NCBI RefSeq assembly: GCF_000003605.2
Contig: NW_003154739.1
Location: 131,574-162,086 of the forward strand
DNA: 30,513 nt
Source of the DNA: Saccoglossus kowalevskii
Lineage: Eukaryota > Hemichordata > Enteropneusta > Harrimaniidae
Direction of reading: 5' to 3'
The notes under the pieces: model-generated
The model's input: the letters and a program-made list of their open reading frames with translations, nothing else
What the model was told of the DNA's origin: nothing
The model's database searches: none
Shown here: positions 22,701 to 28,844 of the stretch, in pieces
How positions within the stretch are numbered: the first letter of the stretch is position 1
Layout of the letters: every line of letters begins with the position of its first letter
Made by a program: the position numbers and the translations under genes

Positions 22701-24610
22701 TTTTTTAAGTGAAAACAAACAAAAACCTGATTTTATTCAAAAAATAAACTTCAACAGAAAATATACAATATGTAGGTCGTAAATGATACTAGTGCCAACA
22801 AACATATATTGTACAATGTCTAAATAAATTTACCAATGGAAATAAATATTTCATCCGAACGTGGACTTATGGATGGACCTGTTAGACATACCTGGACCGA
22901 TTACATTCGAACTTCACACATGCATCATACATAATATTATACATATGCACATTAATTTGTTTCACGATTGATTCAAGATGGCCGATTGGTGGATGAAACA
23001 CTAATTAATGTATACCTATGGTATTGAGTCCATTTTTGATTAATTCTGTACTATTTAGCAAACCATTATGGTTTGTGCTGACATATGGGGAATTGCACCT
23101 GGTAATGTTTCATTATTTGACCTACTTGGTTATGCTTTTATAAATAGTAAGCTCATAGACAAAAGAAAATATTTTCCTGGTGGATAATTTATTAGCTTAT
23201 CATAGTACACTCCATTTGTCATTCTAAAAGTCATATAAGAAACAATATCCTTGCTTGTATGTTTTTTATGTGTTTTGTGTTATTTTGTGATGTATTAGTG
23301 AACCATTGAAATTATAATTATCATTCAACATAATTTTTCACACAACATCACACTTGCTATAAATAAAATCAGCATATTAATTATCTTATTTGCATATTTA
23401 ATGATAATTTACTCATATTTATTGTTTTAATTTGTGGTACATGATGTTGATTTTTTTTTTACAGATAATTATCATATTTTGTAATATCAATTGATTTTTT
23501 TTTAATCCAACTCTGTATGCAAACTAGTGTTAGGATCAGACATAATTCTGAGAGAATAATTAAAAAATATCAACATATTTTTTGAGAAGTATTGTACCAT
23601 ATAAATTAGGAAAGGTGGAATAAAAAGAAAGTACCACCCAGCCTTTTCCAAGGAAAACAAGGATTCTGATAATTTCTGTTTTATGTATTTTCTAAAATTT
23701 CGTTTAATTTAATTTTTTGACCAATTGAACATTTCCCATGTAGTTTTTAGCTCCGCTGTTGACTTAGTCGGGCTATTCATATTACTGATTGTTCGCTGTC
23801 TGGTGTCGTCCCGGAAATGGCAACTCCACTTGCTTTGATACTTTGTATATATGTACCTTGGGTGGACTTCTCACATTTATTCATTTCATGATGATATCTT
23901 TAAATCTCTAATTTTGATGAATATTTTTAGTAAAAATTTCTATTTTTGACTTCTTTAAAATATTTAGCCCAATTGCTTCGAATTTTTGTGAACACCTTTA
24001 GTAAACCTTACTTAGATTTGTTCATTTTGGGTAGACACTTTCAATTCTCTAATTTTAGTAAATATTTTTGTCGTTTTGGGCCAAAAATGTTATTTTTGAC
24101 TTCTTCTTGAAAATGGCTATCCAATTCTAGCCAATTACTTTGATATTTTATATGTAGACACCTCAAGTGGACCTCAGTCAGATTTGTTAATTTTATGTCA
24201 ATAATTTTAGTGAATATTTTTGTAATTTTTTGGTAAAGCTGCTTGTTTGGAAATAAATATGTAAGTTTATTTAGTGAAAGGTAACGCAAATTAATTTAGT
24301 ATAAATGGTTGAACTTGAACTTGATAAACAAAACTTTCTATTGCACTTGACTTGAGAAAAAAGCTGAGAAAACCAGAACTCAGCAAGACAAGAGGAGGAA
24401 TGGTAATAAACTGATTGCTTTCCTTTCTAGACATTGTGCCAAGGTGAGGAGGAAGAAATTGACGATATAGATGATGACCAGCAAGCTGAATTTGACGCTA
24501 TATTATTGGAAGATGCTGGAGATCTTATTCCGTCACTGGCAGCAGCAGTTGGTGGGCAAACATTTTCTCCCTATTTTGCAGGATTCCTGCCGATGATTCT
24601 CGCCAAAACA
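671..24610 (+). CDS. IPO4: Importin-4-like nuclear transport receptor, 18 exons, partial at both ends
   Basis: Karyopherin-beta family import receptor. Known family members carry cargoes (histones H3/H4, ribosomal proteins) through nuclear pores and release them on RanGTP. Joining 671-757, 1767-1888, 2535-2667, 4033-4172, 5168-5210, 5649-5816, 6205-6288, 6921-7061, 7574-7737, 8735-8988, 9513-9746, 10453-10576, 11738-11849, 12828-12931, 14178-14255, 15908-16071, 18178-18371 and 24431-24610 gives 842 codons with no stop and GT/AG at every internal border. Visible blocks match importin-4 in order: the importin-beta N-terminal motif (DPQ-IRQFAAVLLRRR type), HEAT-repeat helices throughout, an acidic loop after FPIM, the RNAALFTLGQFSEHLQPHI block, an acidic stretch before GYSVENAY, VRKAAITCVGQFCCSLHKA, and a second acidic loop before DQQAEFDAILLEDAGD. 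About 23 N-terminal residues and over 200 C-terminal residues are outside the window. Alignment was from memory of the vertebrate protein. Importin-4 is favoured over importin-5/RANBP6 because of the acidic blocks and the SVENA and QFCC motifs. Confidence 0.95.
961..1344. mobile_element. hAT-like MITE with long inverted repeats
   Basis: The ends are CAGAGGTACATTACTTGGGG and its exact inverse, and the inverted similarity extends about 75 bp inward with mismatches (GGTGACATSATR...CCAAGATCCC). It is flanked by GTATGAT at 954-960 and GTATGAC at 1345-1351, a 7-of-8-type target duplication. A CAG...CTG end plus a 7-8 bp duplication suits the hAT superfamily (inference). No transposase is present; the minus-strand ORF inside is an artefact of the element. 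Confidence 0.8.
1502..1691. mobile_element. Decayed TACTGTAGAATAC-family MITE (copy 1)
   Basis: Begins TACTGTGAAGTTCTTTT and ends ACTTCACAGTA. Internal words (AGCTGGAATTAATTTT, TCAGCGATAATAGTGAAAATAAA) match the better-preserved copies at 4586, 14410 and 14869. It is the most diverged, so probably the oldest, of the four. Confidence 0.7.
1767..1888 (+). CDS. IPO4: IPO4-like exon 2
   Basis: Phase 0 in, 2 out. Encodes IRQFAAVLLRRRIVKQWKK, then PPDDQQQLRVTLLQVLTQEP. This is the importin-beta N-terminal signature helix pair that contacts Ran in relatives. Donor GTAAGT at 1889. Confidence 0.95.
1889..2534. other. Intron between exons 2 and 3
   Basis: Donor GTAAGT, acceptor TTGCTAG ending 2534. 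Most of it is the palindromic repeat cluster at 2000-2490. Confidence 0.85.
2000..2490. repeat. Tandem cluster of palindromic pogo/Tigger-like MITE units
   Basis: A unit of about 85 bp begins CAGTGAAACCTSTMTAAACTG and ends with the inverse GTTCAGTTTATAGAGGTTTTA, each unit being a near-perfect inverted repeat around an AAAATTGTTTGG core. The first two units are well preserved and about three more decay toward 2490. A TA next to CAGT ends suits pogo/Tigger-type Tc1-mariner elements (inference). The GAAACCTGTCTAAACTGAAC half is shared with the 33-bp minisatellite at 18460-20085. Confidence 0.8.
2535..2667 (+). CDS. IPO4: IPO4-like exon 3
   Basis: Phase 2 in, 0 out. Encodes HVVRHSVAEVVSSIAKHD, then WPELLTFLTEYTRSPVLAHRE, an early HEAT repeat ending at the conserved HRE (human ERE). 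Donor GTATGT at 2668. Confidence 0.93.
3298..3451. mobile_element. MITE with ~38-bp imperfect terminal inverted repeats
   Basis: The left end CAAAGCACGGGAGCGTCGTC followed by ACCTGCGCACGCG mirrors the right end, whose complement reads TTAAAGCTGGGGAGAGTCAT followed by CACCTGCACATGCG. The right flank preserves CTTTAA; the left reads TTTCAAAG. It resembles the element at 3548 in its AAAGC end and GCRCATGYGC words, so both are probably one superfamily. Confidence 0.65.
3548..3846. mobile_element. TTAA-flanked MITE
   Basis: The left end TTAAAGCGCGGTAGTCGTC is mirrored by GACGACTACCGCACTTTAA on the right, with one mismatch over 19 bp. TTAA at both borders fits a TTAA target site, as used by piggyBac and Kolobok elements. 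The AG start inside TTAA favours Kolobok (inference). No transposase. Confidence 0.75.
4033..4172 (+). CDS. IPO4: IPO4-like exon 4
   Basis: Phase 0 in, 2 out. Encodes VGMLVMSSVSDTAGESLQPH, then LKGLLSMFG and KLVPFHTIK; aligns to the human MGLLLLSVVVTS...FQPH block. Donor GTAAGT at 4173. Confidence 0.92.
4385..4520 (+). mobile_element. Diverged fragment of the AGTCCCCGTT repeat family
   Basis: Shares, in order, CATTATGAAACCTTGATGCA, AAAATGACCAACTGGCAGCC, TTTTGTTTTAA-like spacing and ATCTCTGACATGTTCTGACC with 17005-17135 inside the large element (matching AAAATGGCCGACTGGCCGCC and CCATATCCCTGACTTGC). No ends are visible here. Confidence 0.7.
4586..4797. mobile_element. TACTGTAGAATAC-family MITE (copy 2)
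   Basis: Terminal inverted repeats TACTGTAGAATACTTTATTT and its complement (AAATAAAGTATTCTACAGTA). Inside are repeated words TTCGCTGGAATTAATTTTCG and CAGCGAAAATAGCGAAAATA. About 210 bp, non-coding. A terminal TA may be the target duplication. Confidence 0.85.
5168..5210 (+). CDS. IPO4: IPO4-like exon 5 (43-nt small exon)
   Basis: Phase 2 in, 0 out. Encodes K then TMTALVEYVDTDTV. Acceptor TTTTTTCCATCAG, donor GTAGGT. It is needed to join exon 4 to exon 6 in frame, and the sequence continues the alignment (human TLTTMAPYLSTEDV). Confidence 0.88.
5211..5648. other. Intron between exons 5 and 6
   Basis: 438 bp, AT-rich. Acceptor TTTCTTCCAG. Nothing else recognised. Confidence 0.85.
5649..5816 (+). 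CDS. IPO4: IPO4-like exon 6
   Basis: 56 codons, phase 0/0. Encodes PIFRPLIPKVLLVIRDLI, DEDHACEAMELFDELVECEV and PHIKILVEFCLE. This is a strongly conserved HEAT repeat (human ACEALEALDELLESEV). Donor GTAATA is slightly off consensus. Confidence 0.95.
5817..6204. other. Intron between exons 6 and 7
   Basis: 388 bp. The acceptor region has a run of T at 6175-6183 and ends AAAAG at 6204. Nothing else recognised. Confidence 0.85.
6205..6288 (+). CDS. IPO4: IPO4-like exon 7
   Basis: 28 codons, phase 0/0. Encodes VAANADLGDNIRVKALSF, then ISWLTRLKKK (human VARNVALGNAIRVR). Donor GTAGGT. Confidence 0.93.
6289..6920. other. Intron between exons 7 and 8
   Basis: 632 bp. AT-rich run (AATAAAAT-type) near 6780-6810. 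No element ends seen. Confidence 0.85.
6921..7061 (+). CDS. IPO4: IPO4-like exon 8 (first acidic loop)
   Basis: 47 codons, phase 0/0. Encodes AILKHKLIAPIISVVFPIM, then an acidic stretch PDDEEQDDEYMEEAE and SRPSAFSSQ. In importin-beta proteins an acidic loop in a HEAT repeat is linked to Ran and cargo binding. Its role here is by analogy. Confidence 0.93.
7062..7573. other. Intron between exons 8 and 9
   Basis: 512 bp, donor GTATGT, acceptor TTTTCTATGCAG. Nothing else recognised. Confidence 0.85.
7574..7737 (+). CDS. IPO4: IPO4-like exon 9
   Basis: Phase 0 in, 2 out. Encodes VIDTLALHVPPEKLLQPLMQ, then a repeat ending KKAALMCLAVLAEGCADHI. Matches the human VDMLALHLPPEKL...AGLLVLAVLSDGAGDHI block. 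Donor GTAAGT. Confidence 0.96.
7738..8734. other. Intron between exons 9 and 10
   Basis: 997 bp. Contains one MITE at 7780-7920. The remainder is AT-rich with no recognised gene or element. Acceptor CATATTTAG. Confidence 0.85.
7780..7920. mobile_element. ATAGACCATTTTCC-family MITE (copy A)
   Basis: Left end ATAGACCATTTTCCGTTCAC, right end complement ATAGGTGATTTTCCGTAC, flanked on both sides by TTAGA (7775-7779 and 7921-7925). The central part contains CGCGTCTTTCATGCATCTCG and GATTTTTGCGGCAGAC, shared with the larger copy at 25353. Confidence 0.78.
8735..8988 (+). CDS. IPO4: IPO4-like exon 10
   Basis: Phase 2 in, 1 out; the longest exon (254 nt). Encodes QVVCKSIQDSNPVVRNAALF, TLGQFSEHLQPHIS and ALEMFCENL. 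This is the best-conserved part of the gene against importin-4 (RNAALFALGQFSENLQPHIS). Donor GTGAGT. Confidence 0.97.
8989..9512. other. Intron between exons 10 and 11
   Basis: 524 bp. Contains the short element at 9041-9218. Acceptor TTTCCAAACAG. Confidence 0.85.
9041..9218. mobile_element. Short inverted-repeat element with repeated TAATARAAGCCGCATCCC words
   Basis: The left GTAAAATCTGTATTAGAAGC is mirrored, imperfectly, by the right end, whose complement is GTAAAATGGATATTCGAAGC. The word TAATAGAAGCCGCATCCC or close variants occurs at about 9053, 9069, 9139 and 9180. It looks like a MITE with sub-terminal repeats; family unknown. Confidence 0.6.
9513..9746 (+). CDS. IPO4: IPO4-like exon 11
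   Basis: Phase 1 in, 1 out. Encodes AELLLPYLASLMETLLATLE, then QELAISAIGATANAAKE and PYFPQIIQQLKLYI. Matches human KELAVSALGAIATAAQ...LLPYFPAIMEHL. The exon ends after CAAGCAATTG. Confidence 0.95.
9747..10452. other. Intron between exons 11 and 12
   Basis: 706 bp, AT-rich. Acceptor TATATGCAG. No repeat element recognised. Confidence 0.85.
10453..10576 (+). CDS. IPO4: IPO4-like exon 12
   Basis: Phase 1 in, 2 out. Encodes DTLGVLARQIGVEHFSPLA, then ECMQLGLKLIEEIDDPDLRR. Matches human ETLGVLARAVGE...CCQLGLGLCDQVDDPDLRRCT. Donor GTAAGT. Confidence 0.96.
10577..11737. other. Intron between exons 12 and 13
   Basis: 1.16 kb. Contains the inverted-repeat element 10708-10812. 10813-11737 shows no recognised gene or repeat. 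Acceptor GCTTATTTCAG. Confidence 0.85.
10708..10812. mobile_element. 105-bp inverted-repeat element (MITE or hairpin)
   Basis: The left arm AGGTTATTACGAGAATACTG followed by CAAAGTATGCA is mirrored by the right arm, whose complement is AGGTTATTACAAGGATAGTG followed by CAAAGTATGCA. About 31 bp of inverted repeat with three mismatches closes on a ~43-bp centre. Could be a small MITE or an RNA hairpin; no family recognised. Confidence 0.65.
11738..11849 (+). CDS. IPO4: IPO4-like exon 13
   Basis: Phase 2 in, 0 out. Encodes YGLFASISIVLKQEMEPYLA, then KLMIESITSDEGVV. Matches human YSLFAALSGLMGEGLAPHL...RSTEGIV. Its last nine bases, GGTGTTGTG, plus donor GTAAGT are the founder of the downstream array. 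Confidence 0.95.
11841..12500 (+). repeat. Tandem array of duplicated 5' splice sites (13 copies, ~52-bp period)
   Basis: Each unit carries the exon end and donor, GGTGWTGTG then GTRAGT, followed by ACGTAACTACTCCGGGACAT and GTGTACGCTAGAAGTAT. The GT starts fall at 11850 (the real donor), 11903, 11953, 12003, 12055, 12107, 12159, 12211, 12263, 12315, 12368, 12421 and 12479. Thus ten exon-like bases upstream and a perfect GTAAGT or GTGAGT are kept in all 13. Units decay toward the 3' end, where GGCCATGTG replaces GGTGATGTG. Reading through the real donor stays open for 18 codons to a TGA at 11904-11906. Confidence 0.95.
12501..12827. other. Remainder of intron between exons 13 and 14
   Basis: AT-rich, no element recognised. 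Acceptor TTGCCATATAG ends 12827. Confidence 0.8.
12828..12931 (+). CDS. IPO4: IPO4-like exon 14 (acidic stretch)
   Basis: Phase 0 in, 2 out. Encodes AHYKEENSAFNMFDEEELSA, then ENGDENIGNDEDIQG. It is the counterpart of the human acidic linker before GYSVENAF, though shorter. Donor GTAAGA. Confidence 0.9.
12932..14177. other. Intron between exons 14 and 15
   Basis: 1.25 kb. The only structure noted is two adjacent copies of AAAGGGGAGGGTGATT at 13548-13579. Acceptor TTGCTATAG. Confidence 0.82.
14178..14255 (+). CDS. IPO4: IPO4-like exon 15
   Basis: Phase 2 in, 2 out. Encodes YSVENAYLEEKEDACNALGE, then IATNAG. Nearly identical in pattern to human YSVENAFFDEKEDTCAAVGEIS. Donor GTAAGT. Confidence 0.96.
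14410..14626 (-). mobile_element. TACTGTAGAATAC-family MITE (copy 3)
   Basis: Ends TACTGTAGAATACTTTATTT and AAGGTATTTTACAGTA. The inside is the reverse complement of copies 2 and 4, for example GAATGATTCAGTGGGAATAA and CCTTTTCAGCGAAAATTAAT. Confidence 0.85.
14869..15071 (+). mobile_element. TACTGTAGAATAC-family MITE (copy 4)
   Basis: Ends TACTGTGGAATACTTTATTT and AAATAAAGTATTCTACAGTA. Same orientation as copy 2 and very similar to it (shared GGAATCATCCCTTCAGCGAA). It lies 242 bp after copy 3 in the opposite orientation. Confidence 0.85.
15908..16071 (+). CDS. IPO4: IPO4-like exon 16
   Basis: Phase 2 in, 1 out. Encodes VVFIPYLEQCFNEVHKILD, then SDVRKAAITCVGQFCCSLH and KAFTETNTPDQTG. Matches human VAFLPYMESVFEEVFKLL...NVRKAAHEALGQFCCALHKA. 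Donor GTAAGA. Confidence 0.96.
16351..16471 (+). repeat. ATTT/GTTT microsatellite
   Basis: About 120 bp of ATTT and GTTT tetramers. They give a low-complexity Phe/Tyr/Leu/Ile reading frame that is not a gene. Confidence 0.9.
16669..17969 (+). mobile_element. 1.3-kb non-autonomous element with AGTCCCCGTT ends and internal ~300-bp tandem units
   Basis: The left end AGTCCCCGTT (16669) is matched by AACGGGGACT at 17960-17969. Directly after the left end, CCCCGTTCGGAC...GTCCGAAAACGGGG forms a hairpin. A GT-rich run (16719-16790) follows, then repeated ~300-bp units starting near 16899, 17205 and 17506, plus a partial one near 17785. Each contains ATTCAAAATGGCCGAATGGT, GTGCTAAAAAATC, CAAGCATTTCTGGC and TGGTACATA...ATTAGACAT. 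No open frame of protein quality exists. Family not recognised with certainty. Confidence 0.8.
16719..16790 (+). repeat. GT/GTGC microsatellite
   Basis: A GTGTGT run with GTGC interruptions inside the 16669 element. It is responsible for short Cys/Val and Thr/His ORFs on the two strands. Confidence 0.92.
18178..18371 (+). CDS. IPO4: IPO4-like exon 17
   Basis: Phase 1 in, 0 out. Encodes ALNKLLVDTIPSFIEIINTD, then RTVVMATLETINEMLKSMGG and TTSIRNVLQKK. Matches human ARVVPSYMQAV...RQVVMAVLEALTGVLRSCG...VLQRK. Donor GTGAGT at 18372. Confidence 0.95.
18460..20085. repeat. 33-bp minisatellite (about 49 units)
   Basis: The unit is AAATTTGAAACCTGTCYAAA followed by CTGAACCCTGTGT, 33 bp with substitutions and very few indels. 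Because 33 is a multiple of three, frames stay open for long stretches. The minus strand reads an 11-residue FQIYTGFSLDR repeat over 440 codons; the plus strand reads CVNLKPVQTEP where CCAAAC replaces CTAAAC. The core GAAACCTGTCTAAACTGAAC equals one arm of the palindromic units at 2000-2490. Confidence 0.95.
20935..21600. repeat. Degenerate tandem region, ~150-bp units
   Basis: Recurring words, diverged, in the same order: RGYGCYNCAGGACAATGYAC, ACCTGATTAGTTTT, ATTAATTACCAAATTTGCAT and CCACCGATATCTCAAGTACT. Four to five units; no ends identified. Confidence 0.55.
22850..22992 (+). mobile_element. Truncated copy of the AGTCCCCGTT family
   Basis: Shares ATCCGAACGTGGACTTATG, ACCTGGACCGATTACATTCG, CTTCACACATGCATCATACA, CATATGCACATTAATTTGTT and ATTCAAGATGGCCGA with 16673-16910, but lacks the hairpin, the GT run and the tandem units. 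Confidence 0.8.
23748..24250 (+). repeat. TAGCTCCGCTG repeat with degenerate internal tandem units
   Basis: Starts TAGCTCCGCTGTTGACTTAG, then repeats at roughly 150-170 bp the words GGGTGGACTTCTCACATTTA, TCTCTAATTTTAGTAAATAT and TTTTTGACTTCTT (about three times). A related fragment occurs at 25860-26060. Family and boundaries uncertain. Confidence 0.55.
24431..24610 (+). CDS. IPO4: IPO4-like exon 18 (last exon in window)
   Basis: 60 codons, phase 0/0. Encodes TLCQGEEEEIDDIDDDQQAE, FDAILLEDAGDLIPSLAAAV, then GGQTFSPYFAGFLPMILAKT. Matches human EEEEEEDDDQAEYDAMLLEHAGEAIPALAAA...FAPFFAGFLP. Donor GTAAGT at 24611. The gene must continue beyond the window. Confidence 0.97.
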
Positions 24611-25352
24611 GTAAGTTCAATCAGTTGATTATACTGTACTCATCCGTCTTTAATAATAGTGCTTATGCTCGACTAAGTCGTCAGACTGTCCAGTCATAAA
24701 ACTTGGTCTTTGATCATTATTTGACATTTTTGAAAATTGGTAATCGACTTTATATAACAGTGTTGATATCAACCACCATGAATATGTTGTGCATAAACTA
24801 CACTACACACTTAACAATCTTGAAAAGCGATAAAAATGTTGACGGGTAGGTCACTGGTAAATACAGGTTCAAATAATGGTGGAAGTGATGATTTCCATAC
24901 AATTTGAAACAGTGGTTATTGTAGCAAGTTCAAACCCTGCCTCGGGTTGAACACCAGGAAGGAAATTGACCCATACCCTGGGTTAATGTGTAAACACATC
25001 ATTGAGGGCTAAGCTACTGGTGGTACCATGGTTAATTTCCACCACTCACCACTTAATGGAGAGATAGCTGCGTTGTCATGGAATATTATAGTTTCTGTGC
25101 GACATACACTATACATGTGTACATGTATGTATGACCAGCGCTAGCACTTCAAATAAAAAAAAAAGTCAGGTGAGACAACGATGACAATCAGTAATTGAAT
25201 GAATTAATAAATTATTCAATTTTCATTGCTGATGAGTATAATATTACTATAATAATAAATCAAAAGTACTAATGACATGTAATCTATAGATGGTTACAAA
25301 TAAAATGTGACTTACAACAAAAGACCAAATTTATACAATGCAAATGCATGTA

Positions 25353-25689
25353 ATAGACCATTTTCCATTCATTGCGAGAATCACACGTTATGCGTGAAAT
25401 CGAACGTAAAAACAGGACAAACAAAGGTCATGGGATTCGACAAACGCAAAAATATTTGGGGGGGGGCCTTTTCCATGCTTAATAATGTGCTGTGCACATT
25501 TGATGTTAGACAATTTTGATTACGTAAGGGTATTCGAAAACAATATTCCTCTGTCGAAGATCGGCCGGTCGATGTGAGCTACGAAATAAAGAAATTTTAG
25601 TTCAAAAATTAAATCAATTGATTTTTGCGGCAGACACGCGTCTTTCATGCATCTCGCGAGATCTCACAGTTGAATGGAAAATCACCTAT
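25353..25689. mobile_element. ATAGACCATTTTCC-family MITE (copy B, longer)
   Basis: Ends ATAGACCATTTTCCATTCAT and the complement of GAATGGAAAATCACCTAT. Shares GATTTTTGCGGCAGACACGC and CTTTCATGCATCTCGCGAGA with copy A at 7780, but carries about 200 extra bp in its left half. Confidence 0.75.
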
Positions 25690-25859
25690 TATACAGGTGA
25701 TAAAATACATGTACAATTAAGAGTACACATTAAATATTGATTTAGGTAATATCAGCAGGTGTTTTAAACCTGATTGACATCTGAATACCACATCATTAAC
25801 GTGTAATCCCAAACAGATGTGATTTATGCAGCAGTGTTTGTACAGTTAGTGTTAACATT

Positions 25860-26060
25860 TGCCAGTCACGAGTTATAACTGTCAACATAGATATTTTCAG
25901 CAAATATTTTTGGTAAAATTTCTTGAAAACTCGCAGCTTATATTTAACGTTATATTTAAGTACATTGGGTGGACCTCTGTCTGAATTGTTCACCTGATGC
26001 CGATATCATATATTCTCTATTTTTGGCAAATTTTTGGTAAAAAATGAAATTCTTCTTGTA
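25860..26060 (+). repeat. Fragment related to the TAGCTCCGCTG repeat
   Basis: Contains ACATTGGGTGGACCTCTGTC, TGAATTGTTCA and AATATTTTTGGTAAAATTTC, as in 23850-24240. Boundaries not defined. Confidence 0.5.
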
Positions 26061-26540
26061 CTTGCCAATTATTTTGCCAATTATATTTTGTTTTTACTGG
26101 CATGAACCTTGTGAATTTACTGGTAACCAAGCTTGATAACAGGCTGTTTCAGGCTGTTCCTTTATATTATAACCTAACCTAAATCAACAAGATAACAGAA
26201 CAGGTATATTACTGTCTGTAATGCTCTGAAATACATAACAGATTCTGCTTTATTATTTGTGATCATTTTGTGACTATTGCTTACAGTCATACTGGTATAG
26301 TTTGCATTAATTTTCAGTCACTATGGCACATTTGTTTTGAGATTTGATTCAGTTTGTATATTTTTCTGATATTTCATAATTTGCATTTTTTGAAAGAAAT
26401 TACCAGTATATTTGGGGTCGGTATTTTGTTTGGACATTTGTGTGTAATCATGTGTGTCAGTTGAGAAATTGCATTTTTTGTCAGAATTTAAAAAAAATTA
26501 AAACAAGAAATAAATTTTTGTGAAAAAATTTAAATATAAA

Positions 26541-26922
26541 AAATTGTAATGACAATTTCAAAATAAAAAAGGATATACACACCAATTTAAAAAAAAAATT
26601 ATTCTATTCTGTGCTTTCCTCCAATTCGTTTTCTATGTTACAATTTCTCATTGGTAAATGTAATCAGGAATATATCACTGATATTTAATTACTGGTAGCA
26701 ATTAAATTTAATTTCTAAATAATCAATGAATAAATTGTAATGACAATTTCAAAATAAAAAAGGATATACACACCAATTTAAAAAAAAAATTATTCTATTC
26801 TGTGCTTTCCTCCAATTCGTTTTCTATGTTACAATTTCTCATTGGTAAATGTAATCAGGAATATATCACTGATATTTAATTACTGGTAGCAATTAAATTT
26901 AATTTCTAAATAATCAATGAAT
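26541..26922. repeat. Perfect-looking tandem duplication, 191-bp period
   Basis: 26541-26731 and 26732-26922 read identically base for base as far as I compared, starting AAATTGTAATGACAATTTCA and ending AATCAATGAAT. The junction lies within AATAAATT. Either a very recent duplication or an assembly error. Confidence 0.9.
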
Positions 26923-28700
26923 AAATTTACTTTAATCAATGATAATATAATAATAAAACAATGTACTACTGACCTGCAGTTCATGGACTGTTAAAAATAA
27001 AATATGGTTTACAAACAAAAGACTAAACTGCCATTTGACAACTTGGGTTCTGAATGTCATTACCAATCCACATAATTATACAGGTTATGAAAAAGACATC
27101 ACCACAAAAATAGGTCAAGAGTGCATGTTGAAGAATAACAACATTCCTATTGTGGAGACATCACTTATTTTAACGTTGACAGTCAGCGAACCCATTCATG
27201 GTAATTATTATTCCACTCACGATGCAGATAAAAGCTACGCTGGCCTTATGTCACATTTTCACACAATCTTCTCTTTTGTCACTGTTAAAAACCATTAGCA
27301 GCTGAGTTCAGTGCATTTTTTTTTTGTAGCAAGTCCTCAGGCTTTTGTTTTGTAACTGTTTGCGTAGATAAACGAGTGACTTGGATAGCTGAATATCTTG
27401 TGAGAGTCGCGCCGTTCTGCATTGATCATCCTTTTTTCGTTCCCTCGTCTGTCTACCAAATGTCTGCCAACTCTTTACTTTCACCTCTTTGTGAAGGTAA
27501 CATTATACAGGTACAAAGGCATACTGCTGTTGTTGATAAATCTTTGAATTATGGCCCATAGCAGTTATTATGACTGAAAGTCCACTCCGTTCACATCAAT
27601 TTTATCTATTTAGCTTGGGGCTATTGTCTATCACAATTTGTGTTATTACTATCTCAAGAGCATTCATGTCAAATAAACAAAATTTGACCCACTGATAAAT
27701 AACGGTTTGTCTGATAAGATTTTGGTACAATTTAGTGCACATTTTATATTATATTATTATTATTTTTTTTTTACGTTAGTGGTATCTACATTTATATCAT
27801 ATGCTGTATAGTTTCATACATGTGTTTGTAATTAGTGCATTCACCCCTGTGGTACAGGTTTCAGATGCATATGACAAGAGCATTTTAATTAATTAACCAC
27901 AGGTATTTAGTGAAAGCATGTAATGTCTGTGTCAGTGGACATTACTGAATATTCTCACAAACTGCTTGTTAGACTGACTACGATGCAAAAATGGCTATAG
28001 AGAAAAATTTGCCAGGATACATGGTGTGTAGATGATATTTTGATGGGATACTAGATACAAAGATTTGAAATTTGTCAAACTATGCAAGCAGTTAATACTG
28101 TAATATTAGCGTATTTGTGATGGTCATTGCTCTTACTGTAATACTGAAGAATGTTTTTTTTTTTAAATAAATTTTTGTTTGCTAATCGAAACATTTCACC
28201 TTTTTACCTTGCCCGTACCATCAAAGATGGAAGGGAAAGGTATATTAAGGGAAAAAATGTTTGTCTGTCGTTGTTGTCGTCGTTGTTAATAATTGTTACT
28301 GTGTGCACAATCACTTCATATAATTCCAAACTTCATCATAAAGTCTTCCCTGAGTTTGAACAACAGATGTCCTGTATGAAAATATCATGCAAAAATTTAG
28401 AAAATCTGATAAAATATTTTCTGCTTCGGATTTCTACTTGACTGATCACTGGTGATACACATCAAAGGTCACTGATCTCAGTGGAAATATGCATTGTTGT
28501 ACGTGTTAAATGAAGCAAATCATTTATCTTGTAATAATATCCTTGGTAATGTATCTCCCAAATCCCATGGGAATACTATACTGGGTTTCAAAACCAACTC
28601 ATGGAGAGATTTTTAGCACAGTCTGATATACATTTGCAAACCTACCAATAAAATCTTTACAGAAAACAAGATGTCAGAAAATCAATATAAGCACTCCTAT

Positions 28701-28844
28701 CATGAGCGGATTTAGAGGGGGGGCCGAGGGGGCCGCGGCCCTTCTATTTTTAACAACCAACAAGGCTTCGCGCCATCGCTCGCGAACTTGGCCTTTGGCC
28801 AACTTATCGGCCCCCCCTATTCCGGAATCCTAGATCCGCCCCTG
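28701..28844. mobile_element. GC-rich MITE with GGGGCGGATCTAG-type ends
   Basis: The right end complement CAGGGGCGGATCTAGGATTC is matched imperfectly by the left CATGAGCGGATTTAG. G-runs and C-runs (GGGGGGGCCG and CGGCCCCCCC) face each other inside. CCTAT flanks both sides (28696-28700 and 28845-28849). CAG...CTG ends suggest a hAT-type element (inference). Its GC content stands out from the AT-rich surroundings. Confidence 0.75.

Larger units (their letters stand above)
18372..24430. other. 6.1-kb intron between exons 17 and 18
   Basis: Contains the 33-bp minisatellite (18460-20085), a degenerate AT-rich tandem region (20935-21600), a fragment of the AGTCCCCGTT family (22850-22992) and the TAGCTCCGCTG repeat (23748-24250). 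20090-20930, 21640-22850 and 22995-23745 show nothing recognised beyond AT-rich sequence. Acceptor TCCTTTCTAG. Confidence 0.85.

Noticed and set aside
24930-24960. GTTCAAACCC resembling a tRNA/SINE B box
   Set aside because: No convincing A box at the right distance, no cloverleaf, and no poly-A or repeat boundary found nearby.
26170-26190. AACCTAACCTAAA as telomere-like repeat
   Set aside because: Only two imperfect units, so not a telomeric tract.
27035-27298. 87-codon ORF as a possible separate small gene
   Set aside because: No recognisable domain or start context, it is AT-rich intronic sequence, and its length is not exceptional for chance in this window.
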